A stretch of 57,919 bases of DNA. Origin: Flagellimonas oceanensis (lineage in GTDB: Bacteria > Bacteroidota > Bacteroidia > Flavobacteriales > Flavobacteriaceae). The notes below the pieces were generated by a model, which made no database searches, had not been told where the DNA came from, and was given only the letters and a program-made list of their open reading frames with translations. The DNA lies in the NCBI RefSeq assembly GCF_003992595.1, contig NZ_RZNA01000029.1, positions 1 through 57,919 of the forward strand, read 5' to 3'. The position numbers and the translations under genes are program-made. Shown one piece after another: positions 9,008 through 16,300 of this stretch; within the stretch, counting starts at the first letter, position 1; every line of letters begins with the position of its first letter.

Positions 9008-9649
9008 CTAATTGGGCAAGATAATACTGTCTTGTTCGGAATTATAAACCATTATATGGTAAGAAGGTTTAACTATTTCATCCAAGGTGGTTATGAGCCC
9101 TCGTGTTCTCATTGCTGCAAAAACCAAAACTTCGGAATTTGGATAGGTTTCTTTTAACCTCCTTGCACAAGCACATGAAGTTCTGCCCAGGGTGAAAACA
9201 TCGTCCACCAATATTATTTTTTCAACAAAGGCCTCTGGAGGGGTACACAATAGACTATCATAATGTGTGTTGCAGGACGGACGGCTTTCAGCGGTGTAGA
9301 AATTGCTTGATTTTGGAACAGGACTGATTCTTTCAATCAAATTCTGAACCGAATTGCCAAAACCTGAATTTACTAAGTGTTCCGACAATATTCTTGTTGG
9401 CCAATGAGCGCCTTCGACCATTGGCGTACTCCTAGGTGCAGGGACCAATATCGGGTTATTATCGAACATTTGGGAGATTGGGTGTTCTTGAGGTAATTCA
9501 GACATATAATATATGAGTCGTTCAATTACCCGGGTATTCCCTGACTTTATATTACCACATATTCTCTTTGAGAGTTGGGCCTTCTCATTTGTACCCCGAC
9601 TCGCAAATTCCAGCATTGTTGCAAATGGAATTTCAAAAGGCATCCTCAA
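9008..9649 (-). CDS. ComF-like phosphoribosyltransferase, probable ShosT-like toxin/effector
   Basis: 213 residues. The PRPP-binding motif of type I phosphoribosyltransferases is clear near residue 147 (KIILVDDVFTLGRTS: hydrophobic strand, two Asp, then the loop). The upstream part contains ILVPAPRS, which matches the VPVP-like strand of ComF proteins, but the zinc-finger Cys pairs of true ComF are lacking. It overlaps the end of the DprA-like gene by 17 bases, so the two are co-expressed. A DprA-domain plus PRTase-domain pair is the layout of ShosTA, a toxin-antitoxin/anti-phage system; I infer this gene is the toxic partner. A role in natural transformation is the alternative, but the island setting argues against it. 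Confidence 0.8.
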   Translation of the reverse strand: MRMPFEIPFATMLEFASRGTNEKAQLSKRICGNIKSGNTRVIERLIYYMSELPQEHPISQMFDNNPILVPAPRSTPMVEGAHWPTRILSEHLVNSGFGNSVQNLIERISPVPKSSNFYTAESRPSCNTHYDSLLCTPPEAFVEKIILVDDVFTLGRTSCACARRLKETYPNSEVLVFAAMRTRGLITTLDEIVKPSYHIMVYNSEQDSIILPN

Positions 9650-10301
9650 ATTTTGAGGTCAAGTATGGAATGTGGGTAAAAATCTCGTCCACGTTTTCCC
9701 TGGAAAGGACTTGGGCTCCATAATCCAACATTTCCTTGGCCCATGTAACATTTGAATCATGGATAACATTTTCCAAAATATACACCTCCCGCCCCAAACG
9801 AAGGGCTTCCCAACCTTGGTGTCGAGTACCACTTTTATCAGTGGCCTCAATGATGATCGTTGCATCGGATATCAATGCCATGGTCCTATTTCTAATTGGG
9901 AAATTCTTTGGCTGTGTCGGAAAACCTTCCGGGAACTGGGAGATGGCTAAATGCTCCTTCTTGATTTTTTCCAAGAGGGTTGCATTTTCCTTTGGGTAAG
10001 GGACATTTAAAGGCGTTCCCAAAACCGCAATGGTCTTACCTCCTGAATCGATTGCAGTTTGGTGGGCCATAGTATCTATTCCTTTTGCCAATCCACTTAC
10101 TACTATGATATCGTGCTTGACCAAAGTTTTTGATATGATTTTTGCTCTTTGTAGGCCTTCCTTTGAAGATGCTCTCGAACCTACAACGGAAACCCTTCTT
10201 TTCTCATAGAGCAAATCTTCATCCCCGCCAAAAAACAATTTTTCAGGGAAATGCTTCTTTTCGGCATCTGTCAATAGTTGAAAATAGGTTTCAATGCCCA
10301 T
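9633..10301 (-). CDS. DprA/Smf-like SLOG-domain protein, probable ShosA-like partner
   Basis: 222 residues, essentially one Rossmann-like DprA core without the N-terminal SAM or C-terminal winged-helix domains of full DprA. Motifs: VVGSRASS (about residue 39), VSGLAKGIDTMAHQTAI (about 68), then NFPIRNRTMALISDATIIIEA and SGTRHQGWEALRLGREV, which bind nucleotide or single-stranded DNA in the family. The catalytic-like loop reads SGTRHQ rather than SGSLITA of housekeeping DprA. It starts at 10301 behind a short leader and overlaps the PRTase gene by 17 bases. In ShosTA-type pairs the DprA-like protein is the antitoxin; function here is inferred. Confidence 0.85.
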   Translation of the reverse strand: MGIETYFQLLTDAEKKHFPEKLFFGGDEDLLYEKRRVSVVGSRASSKEGLQRAKIISKTLVKHDIIVVSGLAKGIDTMAHQTAIDSGGKTIAVLGTPLNVPYPKENATLLEKIKKEHLAISQFPEGFPTQPKNFPIRNRTMALISDATIIIEATDKSGTRHQGWEALRLGREVYILENVIHDSNVTWAKEMLDYGAQVLSRENVDEIFTHIPYLTSKFEDAF

Positions 10302-10317
10302 AGGTAGTTATAGTATT

Positions 10318-10359
10318 AGGTACAACAAGGTACAAAATTAAAGAAAATACAATGGTCAA
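10318..10359 (-). promoter_or_regulatory. Promoter of the DprA-PRTase pair with tandem AGGTACAA repeats
   Basis: On the minus strand TTG (10359-10357), 16 bases, then TAATTTTG (10340-10333) fit a Bacteroidota promoter, giving a leader of about 25 bases. Two copies of AGGTACAA on the plus strand (10318-10325 and 10328-10335, spaced one helical turn) overlap the -7 box and probable start of transcription, as an operator for a self-repressing pair would. Confidence 0.45.
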
Positions 10360-10471
10360 CCCTATTACCTTATTTCCATAGGTATGGACTATGTGAATAT
10401 TGCTGGACGGGAAAGACCCCAAACAAAGGGGAAATTTGAACCATTCAATAGTTAATAAATGGAGTTGAAAA

Positions 10472-10594
10472 TCAGGCTTTTGCGTTAGTCTTGAGGGTGC
10501 TCAATTCTATCCGGTGAAGGTGGTATACTATGTCCGGCGTTTCCACTAGGGACTCTACTTCGTATAAATATTCAGAAATGGCTTGGCCTATCAT
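10472..10594 (-). CDS. Possible 40-residue small protein or gene relic in the island
   Basis: An ATG-started frame of 40 residues (MIGQAISEYLYEVESLVETP at its start) lies between the hairpin at 10597 and the DprA-like gene. It has amphipathic, plausible protein composition, but is too short to recognise and no ribosome site can be judged. It may be the end of a decayed gene or a small third member of the pair. The rest of 10360-10471 shows only a short CCCC/GGGG hairpin. Confidence 0.25.
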   Translation of the reverse strand: MIGQAISEYLYEVESLVETPDIVYHLHRIELSTLKTNAKA

Positions 10595-10596
10595 GG

Positions 10597-10647
10597 AAAA
10601 GCATTTGCATAAAACTACAAAAAATGTAGTGTTTTGCAAATGCTTTT
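10597..10647. terminator. Strong bidirectional hairpin terminator inside the island
   Basis: AAAAGCATTTGCA at 10597 pairs with TGCAAATGCTTTT ending near 10646, extended by ACTACA/TGTAGT around a short A-rich loop. T-runs follow on both strands. It lies about 85 bases past the stop of the metallophosphoesterase gene and should separate it from the DprA-PRTase pair. Confidence 0.7.
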
Positions 10648-10732
10648 TTATTGTTTCAATAGCTTTTCTTAATAGAGAAATTGAATAACAAAGGTGAATT
10701 TAGTTGATTGAATTAACTTGGAAATCTAATCT

Positions 10733-11503
10733 TTATGGGTTTTTCAGCTCAAAATAAGTGTCTCTCGAAAAATCATAGTGCTCATTCATATGAACATACC
10801 CTAATTGATTGCATAACATTATTGTGCCTCCTAACATTGTGCCGTTGCCAATATTTCTATGTATATGGCCATATATCCAATAATCAATATCGGATTTAGT
10901 TATAAAATCAGTTATATCCACAACAAAAGCATTGTTGATGGGGCTGCCTTCAAATTCAGGGGAATTGCACAATGGAGTGGGTAGGTGATGGGTTACCACT
11001 ACGGTCTTGTCATTCTGAGATTTTAAATTTTCCTTAATAAAAGTATAGGCTTCGTTATGAAGCTTATTGAAATCATCAACCGTTAGCCTTCTTTGATTAA
11101 CCATGATTTTATAAAAATCATTGACTCTACTGGATACAAAGCTTCCATTTTCAGGGTATATGTGGCTCCAGAATGTAGAAAAAAGAAAACTAATGTCTTC
11201 TATTATCTCAACTTGGTTGTTCAACAAGAATACATTCTTTTGAATTTCCCATTTAAAAGGCTCTTGATGTAAAGACAAATCATAGCCTCCATAATATTCA
11301 TGATTGCCAGGTATTACAAAAGCCCGTTTATAATTATCAGAGACCCATTTGAAAAAATCAAGCTTAGTATATTCAGATCCTAGGTAATGGGTGTCTCCAG
11401 CAATTATTAGAGTTTCGGCAGTTGGTTTCAAAGGGTGGTCTGCCAACCAACTTTTGTTATGCGGGAACTCTAAATGTAGATCCGAGCAGTATTGTATTTT
11501 CAA
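10733..11503 (-). CDS. Calcineurin-like metallophosphoesterase
   Basis: 256 residues. All family metal-binding motifs are present in order: SDLHLEF (about residue 7), GDTH (about 36), GNHEYYGG (about 66), VVTHHLPTP (about 169) and GHIHRN (about 216). This is the pattern of a bimetallic phosphatase, phosphodiesterase or nuclease. It is cytoplasmic (no signal peptide). It is the first gene inside the right end of the tRNA-Asp island and is separated from the DprA-PRTase pair by a strong terminator, so it is probably independent cargo. The substrate is not evident; similar stand-alone proteins are often found in mobile DNA. Confidence 0.85.
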   Translation of the reverse strand: MKIQYCSDLHLEFPHNKSWLADHPLKPTAETLIIAGDTHYLGSEYTKLDFFKWVSDNYKRAFVIPGNHEYYGGYDLSLHQEPFKWEIQKNVFLLNNQVEIIEDISFLFSTFWSHIYPENGSFVSSRVNDFYKIMVNQRRLTVDDFNKLHNEAYTFIKENLKSQNDKTVVVTHHLPTPLCNSPEFEGSPINNAFVVDITDFITKSDIDYWIYGHIHRNIGNGTMLGGTIMLCNQLGYVHMNEHYDFSRDTYFELKNP

Positions 11504-11626
11504 GTCACGGCATTTTTATGAAATAGGAAAGTAAGAAGATATATTCGTTTTATACGGTTTTACATAATCTTCTTTTTGTGAAATAGCTTTGTGTAAAATG
11601 TTGCGAAGAAGTAAAATAAGTTCAAA

Positions 11627-11648
11627 AATGCGGCACGAATGCGGCACG
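11627..11648 (+). repeat. Two tandem copies of AATGCGGCACG near the right att site
   Basis: Two exact adjacent 11-base copies (11627-11637, 11638-11648), about 90 bases inside the tRNA-Asp end of the island. Arm-type integrase sites are short direct repeats of this kind; this role is inferred. The rest of 11504-11708 holds nothing recognised. Confidence 0.5.
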
Positions 11649-11708
11649 CTATAAGAAATATGATTTTCAGATTTAAATGTAAATAATTGAAAATCAAATT
11701 TATAAAAT

Positions 11709-11738
11709 AAAAAAAGCCCCGAGAAATCGGAGCTTTTT
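11709..11738 (-). terminator. Terminator of tRNA-Asp
   Basis: AGCTCCGA and TCGGGGCT form an 8-base stem with a TTTC loop on the minus strand, followed by a run of T, two bases after the tRNA 3' end. Confidence 0.8.
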
Positions 11739-11739
11739 G

Positions 11740-11813
11740 CGGTCTGGACGGGACTCGAACCCGCGACCCCCTGCGTGACAGGCAGGTATTCTAACCAACT
11801 GAACTACCAGACC
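11740..11813 (-). tRNA. tRNA-Asp (anticodon GTC)
   Basis: 74 bases, a full cloverleaf: acceptor GGTCTGG/CCAGACC with G73, D-arm with AGTTGGTTAGA, anticodon arm CCTGC-CTGTCAC-GCAGG with anticodon GTC, T-arm GCGGG-TTCGAGT-CCCGT. CCA is not encoded. Its last 21 bases are duplicated at 8687-8707, so the gene is the insertion site of the island and its 3' end was restored by the incoming element. Confidence 0.96.
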
Positions 11814-11887
11814 AATGATTTTATCTTTGCAAGACTCCGACAACGGTCGGATTCAAATCTTGTTCATTTGCTTTTTTAAAGCGAGTG

Positions 11888-11919
11888 CAAATATACATTC
11901 TCATTTCGGATATGGCAAA
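11888..11919 (-). promoter_or_regulatory. Promoter of tRNA-Asp
   Basis: TTTG (11919-11916), exactly 20 bases, TATATTTG (11895-11888) on the minus strand. The -7 box continues as GCACTC, a form shared with the rpsP and tRNA-Leu promoters in this window. Transcription would begin about 70 bases before the tRNA. Confidence 0.75.
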
Positions 11920-11939
11920 ACATTTTTTTAAAAAAATGA

Positions 11940-12869
11940 TCAAGCAAATTTCTGTCGCTCTATTATAAAGGAATTCAGGACTTGGGAGAAGTCCGAGCGA
12001 ACATCCACTCCCACATATTTGATTTGGTACTGTGCGCATTTCAGTTTCAGATCCTTCTGATATCGCAGTACTTTTTCAGAATATGCTTTCTTAATGGAAT
12101 CAGCGTACAAATCTATCTGTTCGCCTGTTTCCACATCCACAAAACGTTTGGGTGCATTGTCAAAATCAAAATTGAGCTCATGTTCTTTGTCCAAGAGATG
12201 AAAAAGGACCACGGAATGTTTGTTGTATTTGAGGTGACGCAGGGCTTCAAACAGTTTTTCCTCTTCGGTTTCCGTCTGGAACATATCCGTGAACAAAAAT
12301 ATCAAGCTTCTCCGGTGGATCTTCTCGGCAATTTGATGCAGGAAGGTATAGGTTTTGGTCTCTTTCGTGTCTTTTCTATGGGAAGCAACTTCGTTCAATT
12401 TGGAGTACAGCATCTGAAAATGACGTTCACTGTTCTTTTCAGAAGCATGGAAATCATAGGTATCAGAATAGATACTGAGTCCCACAGCATCCCGTTGTTT
12501 TTTCAAAACTTGCATCAAAGCTGCAATGGAAAGTACCCCAAAACCAATTTTGTTGAGGTTCCCTACGGAATATTTCTTCACTTCCGGATAGTACATGGAG
12601 GCCGAGTTGTCCAAAATCATATGGCAGCGAAGGTTGGTCTCGTCCTCAAAACGTTTGGTGTACAAACGGTCCGTACGTGCAAAAAGCTTCCAATCGATAT
12701 GTTTGGTGCTCTGCCCTGGATTGTAAATTTTGTGCTCCGCAAATTCGGCGGAAAATCCATGGAACGGACTTTTATGGATACCACTGATAAACCCCTCCAC
12801 AATTTGATGGGCCAAGAGCTCCAGATTTTGGAAAAGGGTCGTTTTGCTAAGTTCCGATCGTACGTCCAT
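11940..12869 (-). CDS. DUF58 domain protein (vWA-like fold)
   Basis: 309 residues, the usual length. The DUF58 core is marked by STKHIDWKLFARTDRLYTK (about residues 54-72) followed by MILDNSASM, a MIDAS-like DxSxS metal site, and later LFTDMFQTE. In Bacteroidota such proteins are normally encoded with a MoxR ATPase and BatA-type vWA proteins, and are linked to stress tolerance or chaperone-like assembly; here those partners are not adjacent, as trxA lies upstream and tRNA-Asp downstream. No membrane segment is seen, so it is probably cytoplasmic or peripheral. Confidence 0.85.
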   Translation of the reverse strand: MDVRSELSKTTLFQNLELLAHQIVEGFISGIHKSPFHGFSAEFAEHKIYNPGQSTKHIDWKLFARTDRLYTKRFEDETNLRCHMILDNSASMYYPEVKKYSVGNLNKIGFGVLSIAALMQVLKKQRDAVGLSIYSDTYDFHASEKNSERHFQMLYSKLNEVASHRKDTKETKTYTFLHQIAEKIHRRSLIFLFTDMFQTETEEEKLFEALRHLKYNKHSVVLFHLLDKEHELNFDFDNAPKRFVDVETGEQIDLYADSIKKAYSEKVLRYQKDLKLKCAQYQIKYVGVDVRSDFSQVLNSFIIERQKFA

Positions 12870-12896
12870 AATTGATTTCTGTGGACAAGATAAAAT

Positions 12897-12928
12897 AAAA
12901 AAGGCTTGGCAAATGCCAAACCTTTTTT
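12897..12928 (-). terminator. Terminator of trxA
   Basis: AAAAAAGGTTTGGC, loop ATTT, GCCAAGCCTTTTTT on the minus strand, 24 bases past the trxA stop. T-runs occur on both strands. It separates trxA from the DUF58 gene. Confidence 0.8.
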
Positions 12929-12951
12929 AAAATCCAATTCCAAAATTCGTT

Positions 12952-13269
12952 TTACAGTGCTGCATCAATAGCATCTGTATAGGTTTTTTTAGGGGATACG
13001 CCCACTTGACGGTTCACAACCTCACCATCTTTGAAAATCAAAACGGTAGGGATGTTACGTACACCGTATTTGGCGGCGAATTGCTGGTTGGCATCTACAT
13101 CCACCTTTCCAACAACAGCTTTGCCATCGTATTCTTGTCCTACTTCTTCAATGATCGGACCCACCATTCTACAAGGCCCGCACCATGCTGCCCAAAAATC
13201 TACTAGGACAGGCTTGTCACTTTTTAAAACTACTTCGTCAAAAGTCGCATCTGTTATTTCTAGTGCCAT
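12952..13269 (-). CDS. trxA: Thioredoxin
   Basis: 105 residues from the ATG at 13269; an earlier in-frame ATG at 13293 would add MHNIKINK, but it lies on the -7 box, so I prefer 13269. The active site WCGPC (about residue 30) is intact, preceded by VLVDFWAAW, and the cis-Pro motif IPTV is present at about residue 73. It reduces protein disulfides in the cytoplasm and supplies electrons to enzymes such as ribonucleotide reductase. It lies alone between dnaE and the DUF58 gene, with its own promoter and terminator. Confidence 0.96.
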   Translation of the reverse strand: MALEITDATFDEVVLKSDKPVLVDFWAAWCGPCRMVGPIIEEVGQEYDGKAVVGKVDVDANQQFAAKYGVRNIPTVLIFKDGEVVNRQVGVSPKKTYTDAIDAAL

Positions 13270-13290
13270 CTTATTTATTTTAATATTATG

Positions 13291-13298
13291 CAAAGTTA
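13291..13298 (-). promoter_or_regulatory. -7 box of trxA
   Basis: TAACTTTG on the minus strand matches TAnnTTTG and gives a leader of about 15 bases before the ATG at 13269. It also decides against the earlier ATG at 13293, which it overlaps. Confidence 0.55.
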
Positions 13299-13371
13299 GT
13301 CAAATAATGCCCATCTAACTTACACAGGGCGTATTCGTTTTAATTATTGCGCCATTGACAATAATTATGGT

Positions 13372-16300
13372 CTAGTTCAACTTGTAATGAATTTCATTGG
13401 CTTCCAATTCGGAAAGTAACCCACTGTTTATCTTTACCTTCTGTTTTCGGCTCGATAGTTTGAGCTTGATCTCCTCCTGCATCTCATAGATCACAAAACT
13501 TATCGGGTGGTCGCCCTTATGTGATGTCAAGGTTTCCTTCAATGTTCTGATCCGTTGTTCTTGCAGACGATCTATGTCCAGTTTGATGGTCAGTTTTTTC
13601 GCAAAGGCGTCCATGACGTCCTGGAGCTGTTTGAAATCGTTGAACTGAAGCCTCGGGTCACCTTTTTTGCCCGTATCCCGGTTGACCCAGCCCTCGCGTA
13701 CATAAGCTCTCACGTGCACAAAGGAGTTGATCATTAAAAAATGACGAAATTTTAAGTACTCCTCGCCAAAGATCCGCAGTTCGTAGGACTCATTGTAATC
13801 TTCGAGTGTGAAAAGTCCCCAGCCTTTACCGTTTTTGGAAACCCGATGCTGTACATCGGTAATGACCCCTGCAACCGTTAGTTCCCGGTTTACATGCTCT
13901 TCCAAACGGGCGAAATCGCTCACCGTATTTTTACAGAATGCCTTGATTTCTTTTTTGAAATCATCCAAAGGGTGTCCTGAAATATAAATACCGACCACTT
14001 CTTTTTCACGGCGTAGCTTTTCCATGGTGCCCCATTCCTCGCAGGGAGGTACGATAGGTTCGGGAATCTGTACTTCGCTGGCTTCGCCAAAAAGGCTTAC
14101 CTGTGATGAATTTTGATTCTCCTGAAACTTGGAACCGTACTTTACAGCCTTTTCCAAGAAGGTAATCCCATCACCTTCATCATGAAAATATTGCGCACGG
14201 TGGGTGTCGCCAAAGGAATCAAATCCACCTGCCAAGGCCAAGTTCTCAAATGCTTTTTTATTGGCTGCCCGTAAATCCACACGTTTGGCCAGATCAAATA
14301 TGGATCGGTAAGATCCGTCCTCTTTTCGATTTTCCACAATGGTCTCCACGGCGGAGCGCCCTACACCTTTAATGGCACCCATTCCAAAACGGACCGCATT
14401 GTCCTTGTTCACCGCAAACTTGTAGTAGGATTCGTTGACGTCCGGCCCCAATACTTCCAATCCCATCCGTTTACATTCCTCCATGAAGAAGGTCACCTGC
14501 TTGATGTCGTTCATGTTGTTGGACAGCACGGCCGCCATATATTCGGCAGGGTAGTGGGCCTTTAAATAGGCCGTTTGGTAGGCTATGTAGGCGTAACAGG
14601 TGGAGTGGCTCTTGTTGAAGGCGTAGGAGGCGAATGCTTCCCAGTCCTTCCAGATTTTTTCGAGCACCTCCCGTGGATGTCCGTTTTTCTCCCCACCATC
14701 CAAGAATTGTGGCTTTAGTTTTTCCAGTAGGGCAAAGATCTTTTTACCCATGGCTTTCCGGAGTACATCCGCATCACCTTTGGAGAATCCAGCTAGTTTT
14801 TGTGAGAGCAACATTACCTGCTCTTGGTAAACCGTGATCCCGTAGGTTTCTTGGAGGTATTCTTCCATCTCGGGGAGGTCGTAGGTAATCTCCTCTTCAC
14901 CATGCTTACGCGCAATAAAGCTTGGGATGTATTCCATGGGACCAGGTCGGTACAAGGCATTCATGGCGATGAGGTCATCAAAAACCGTAGGTTTCAGGTT
15001 TTTCATGTGTTTTTGCATCCCAGGGGATTCGTACTGGAATACCCCAACTGTTTCCCCTCTTTGGAAAAGCTCGTATGTTTTTTCATCGTCCAGTGGGAAA
15101 TCATCCGGCACCAACTCAGTTCCTGTTCGTGCTTTCACGATTTTGACGGTGTCCTTGATCAGGGTCAAGGTTTTCAATCCCAAGAAGTCCATCTTCAACA
15201 ATCCGGCACTCTCTACTACGGAGTTGTCGAACTGGGTAACGTACAGGTCGGAATCCTTGGCCACGGATACGGGCACGAAGTTGGTAATGTCATCTGGCGT
15301 GATGATTACCCCACAAGCGTGGATTCCCGTATTTCTCAGGGAACCTTCGAGCACTCGGGCCATCTTCAAGGTTTGCCCTTCCAAATCATCTGTCTCGGCG
15401 ATATTGAGGAGCTCGTTCACCTTTTCCAGTTCTTCGGAACGAAATTTCTTTTTTAAATCCGCTTCGTCCACCCCAAATATTTTATTGAGCTTGGACATGT
15501 TCGGAATCAATTTGGCAATCCGGTCGGCATCGCCCAAGGGCAAATCCAAAACACGGGCGGTATCCCGAATGGAGGATTTGGCCGCCATGGTACCGTAAGT
15601 GATGATCTGCGCCACCTGATTCGCACCGTACTTATCTATTACGTAGTCCATGACCCGGCTACGGCCTTCGTCATCAAAATCAATATCGATATCGGGCATG
15701 GACACCCTGTCAGGATTCAGGAACCGCTCAAAAAGTAGGTCGTACTTCATGGGGTCGATGTTGGTGATCGTTAAGCAGTAGGCTACCACCGAACCAGCGG
15801 CCGAACCACGACCTGGTCCCACCGAAACGTCCATGTTTCTGGCTTCCCGTATAAAGTCTTCAACAATCAAAAAGTATCCCGGATACCCGGAGTTTTTGAT
15901 GATCTCCAACTCAAAGTCTATCCGTTCCCTGATCTCATCGGAAAGTTCGCCGTATCGTTTTTCGGCCCCTTTGTAGGTAATATGCCTTAAGTAGGCATTC
16001 TCGCCTCTGTTTCCACCATCCACTTCGTCTTCTGGGTCCTTGAATTCTTCAGGAATGCTGAACTTGGGCAGCAGAATGTCACTGGCAAGGTCGTAGGGCT
16101 CGATTTTGTCAACGATTTCCTTGATGTTCAAGATGGCTTCGGGCAAATCCTTGAAGAGCTCCTTCATCTCGTCGGAAGATTTGAAGTAATACTCTTGGTT
16201 GGGCAATCCATAGCGATAACCACGACCCCTACCGATGGGGGTTGATTGTTTTTCGCCGTCTTTCACACACAATAAAATATCGTGTGCCTCGGCATCTTTT

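Larger units (their letters stand above)
8687..11760. mobile_element. Small genomic island in tRNA-Asp, flanked by 21-base direct repeats
   Basis: About 3.05 kb bounded by the exact 21-base repeats at 8687-8707 and 11740-11760. The cargo is a DprA-like gene, an overlapping phosphoribosyltransferase gene and a metallophosphoesterase gene. No integrase is present, so the island is either a remnant or is moved by an integrase acting in trans. Possible integrase-binding repeats lie just inside both ends (8723-8759 and 11627-11648). Seen: repeats and gene content. Inferred: integration event and defence role. Confidence 0.75.

Noticed and set aside
9008..10301. DprA and ComF of natural competence
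   Set aside because: The DprA is a bare core, the PRTase lacks ComF zinc Cys residues, the genes overlap, and they lie in a tRNA-flanked island, so a ShosTA-like pair is more likely. Competence is not excluded.
11982..12875. 297-residue plus-strand frame opposite the DUF58 gene
   Set aside because: Composition rich in Phe, Gln and His without motifs; the minus-strand DUF58 match is unambiguous.
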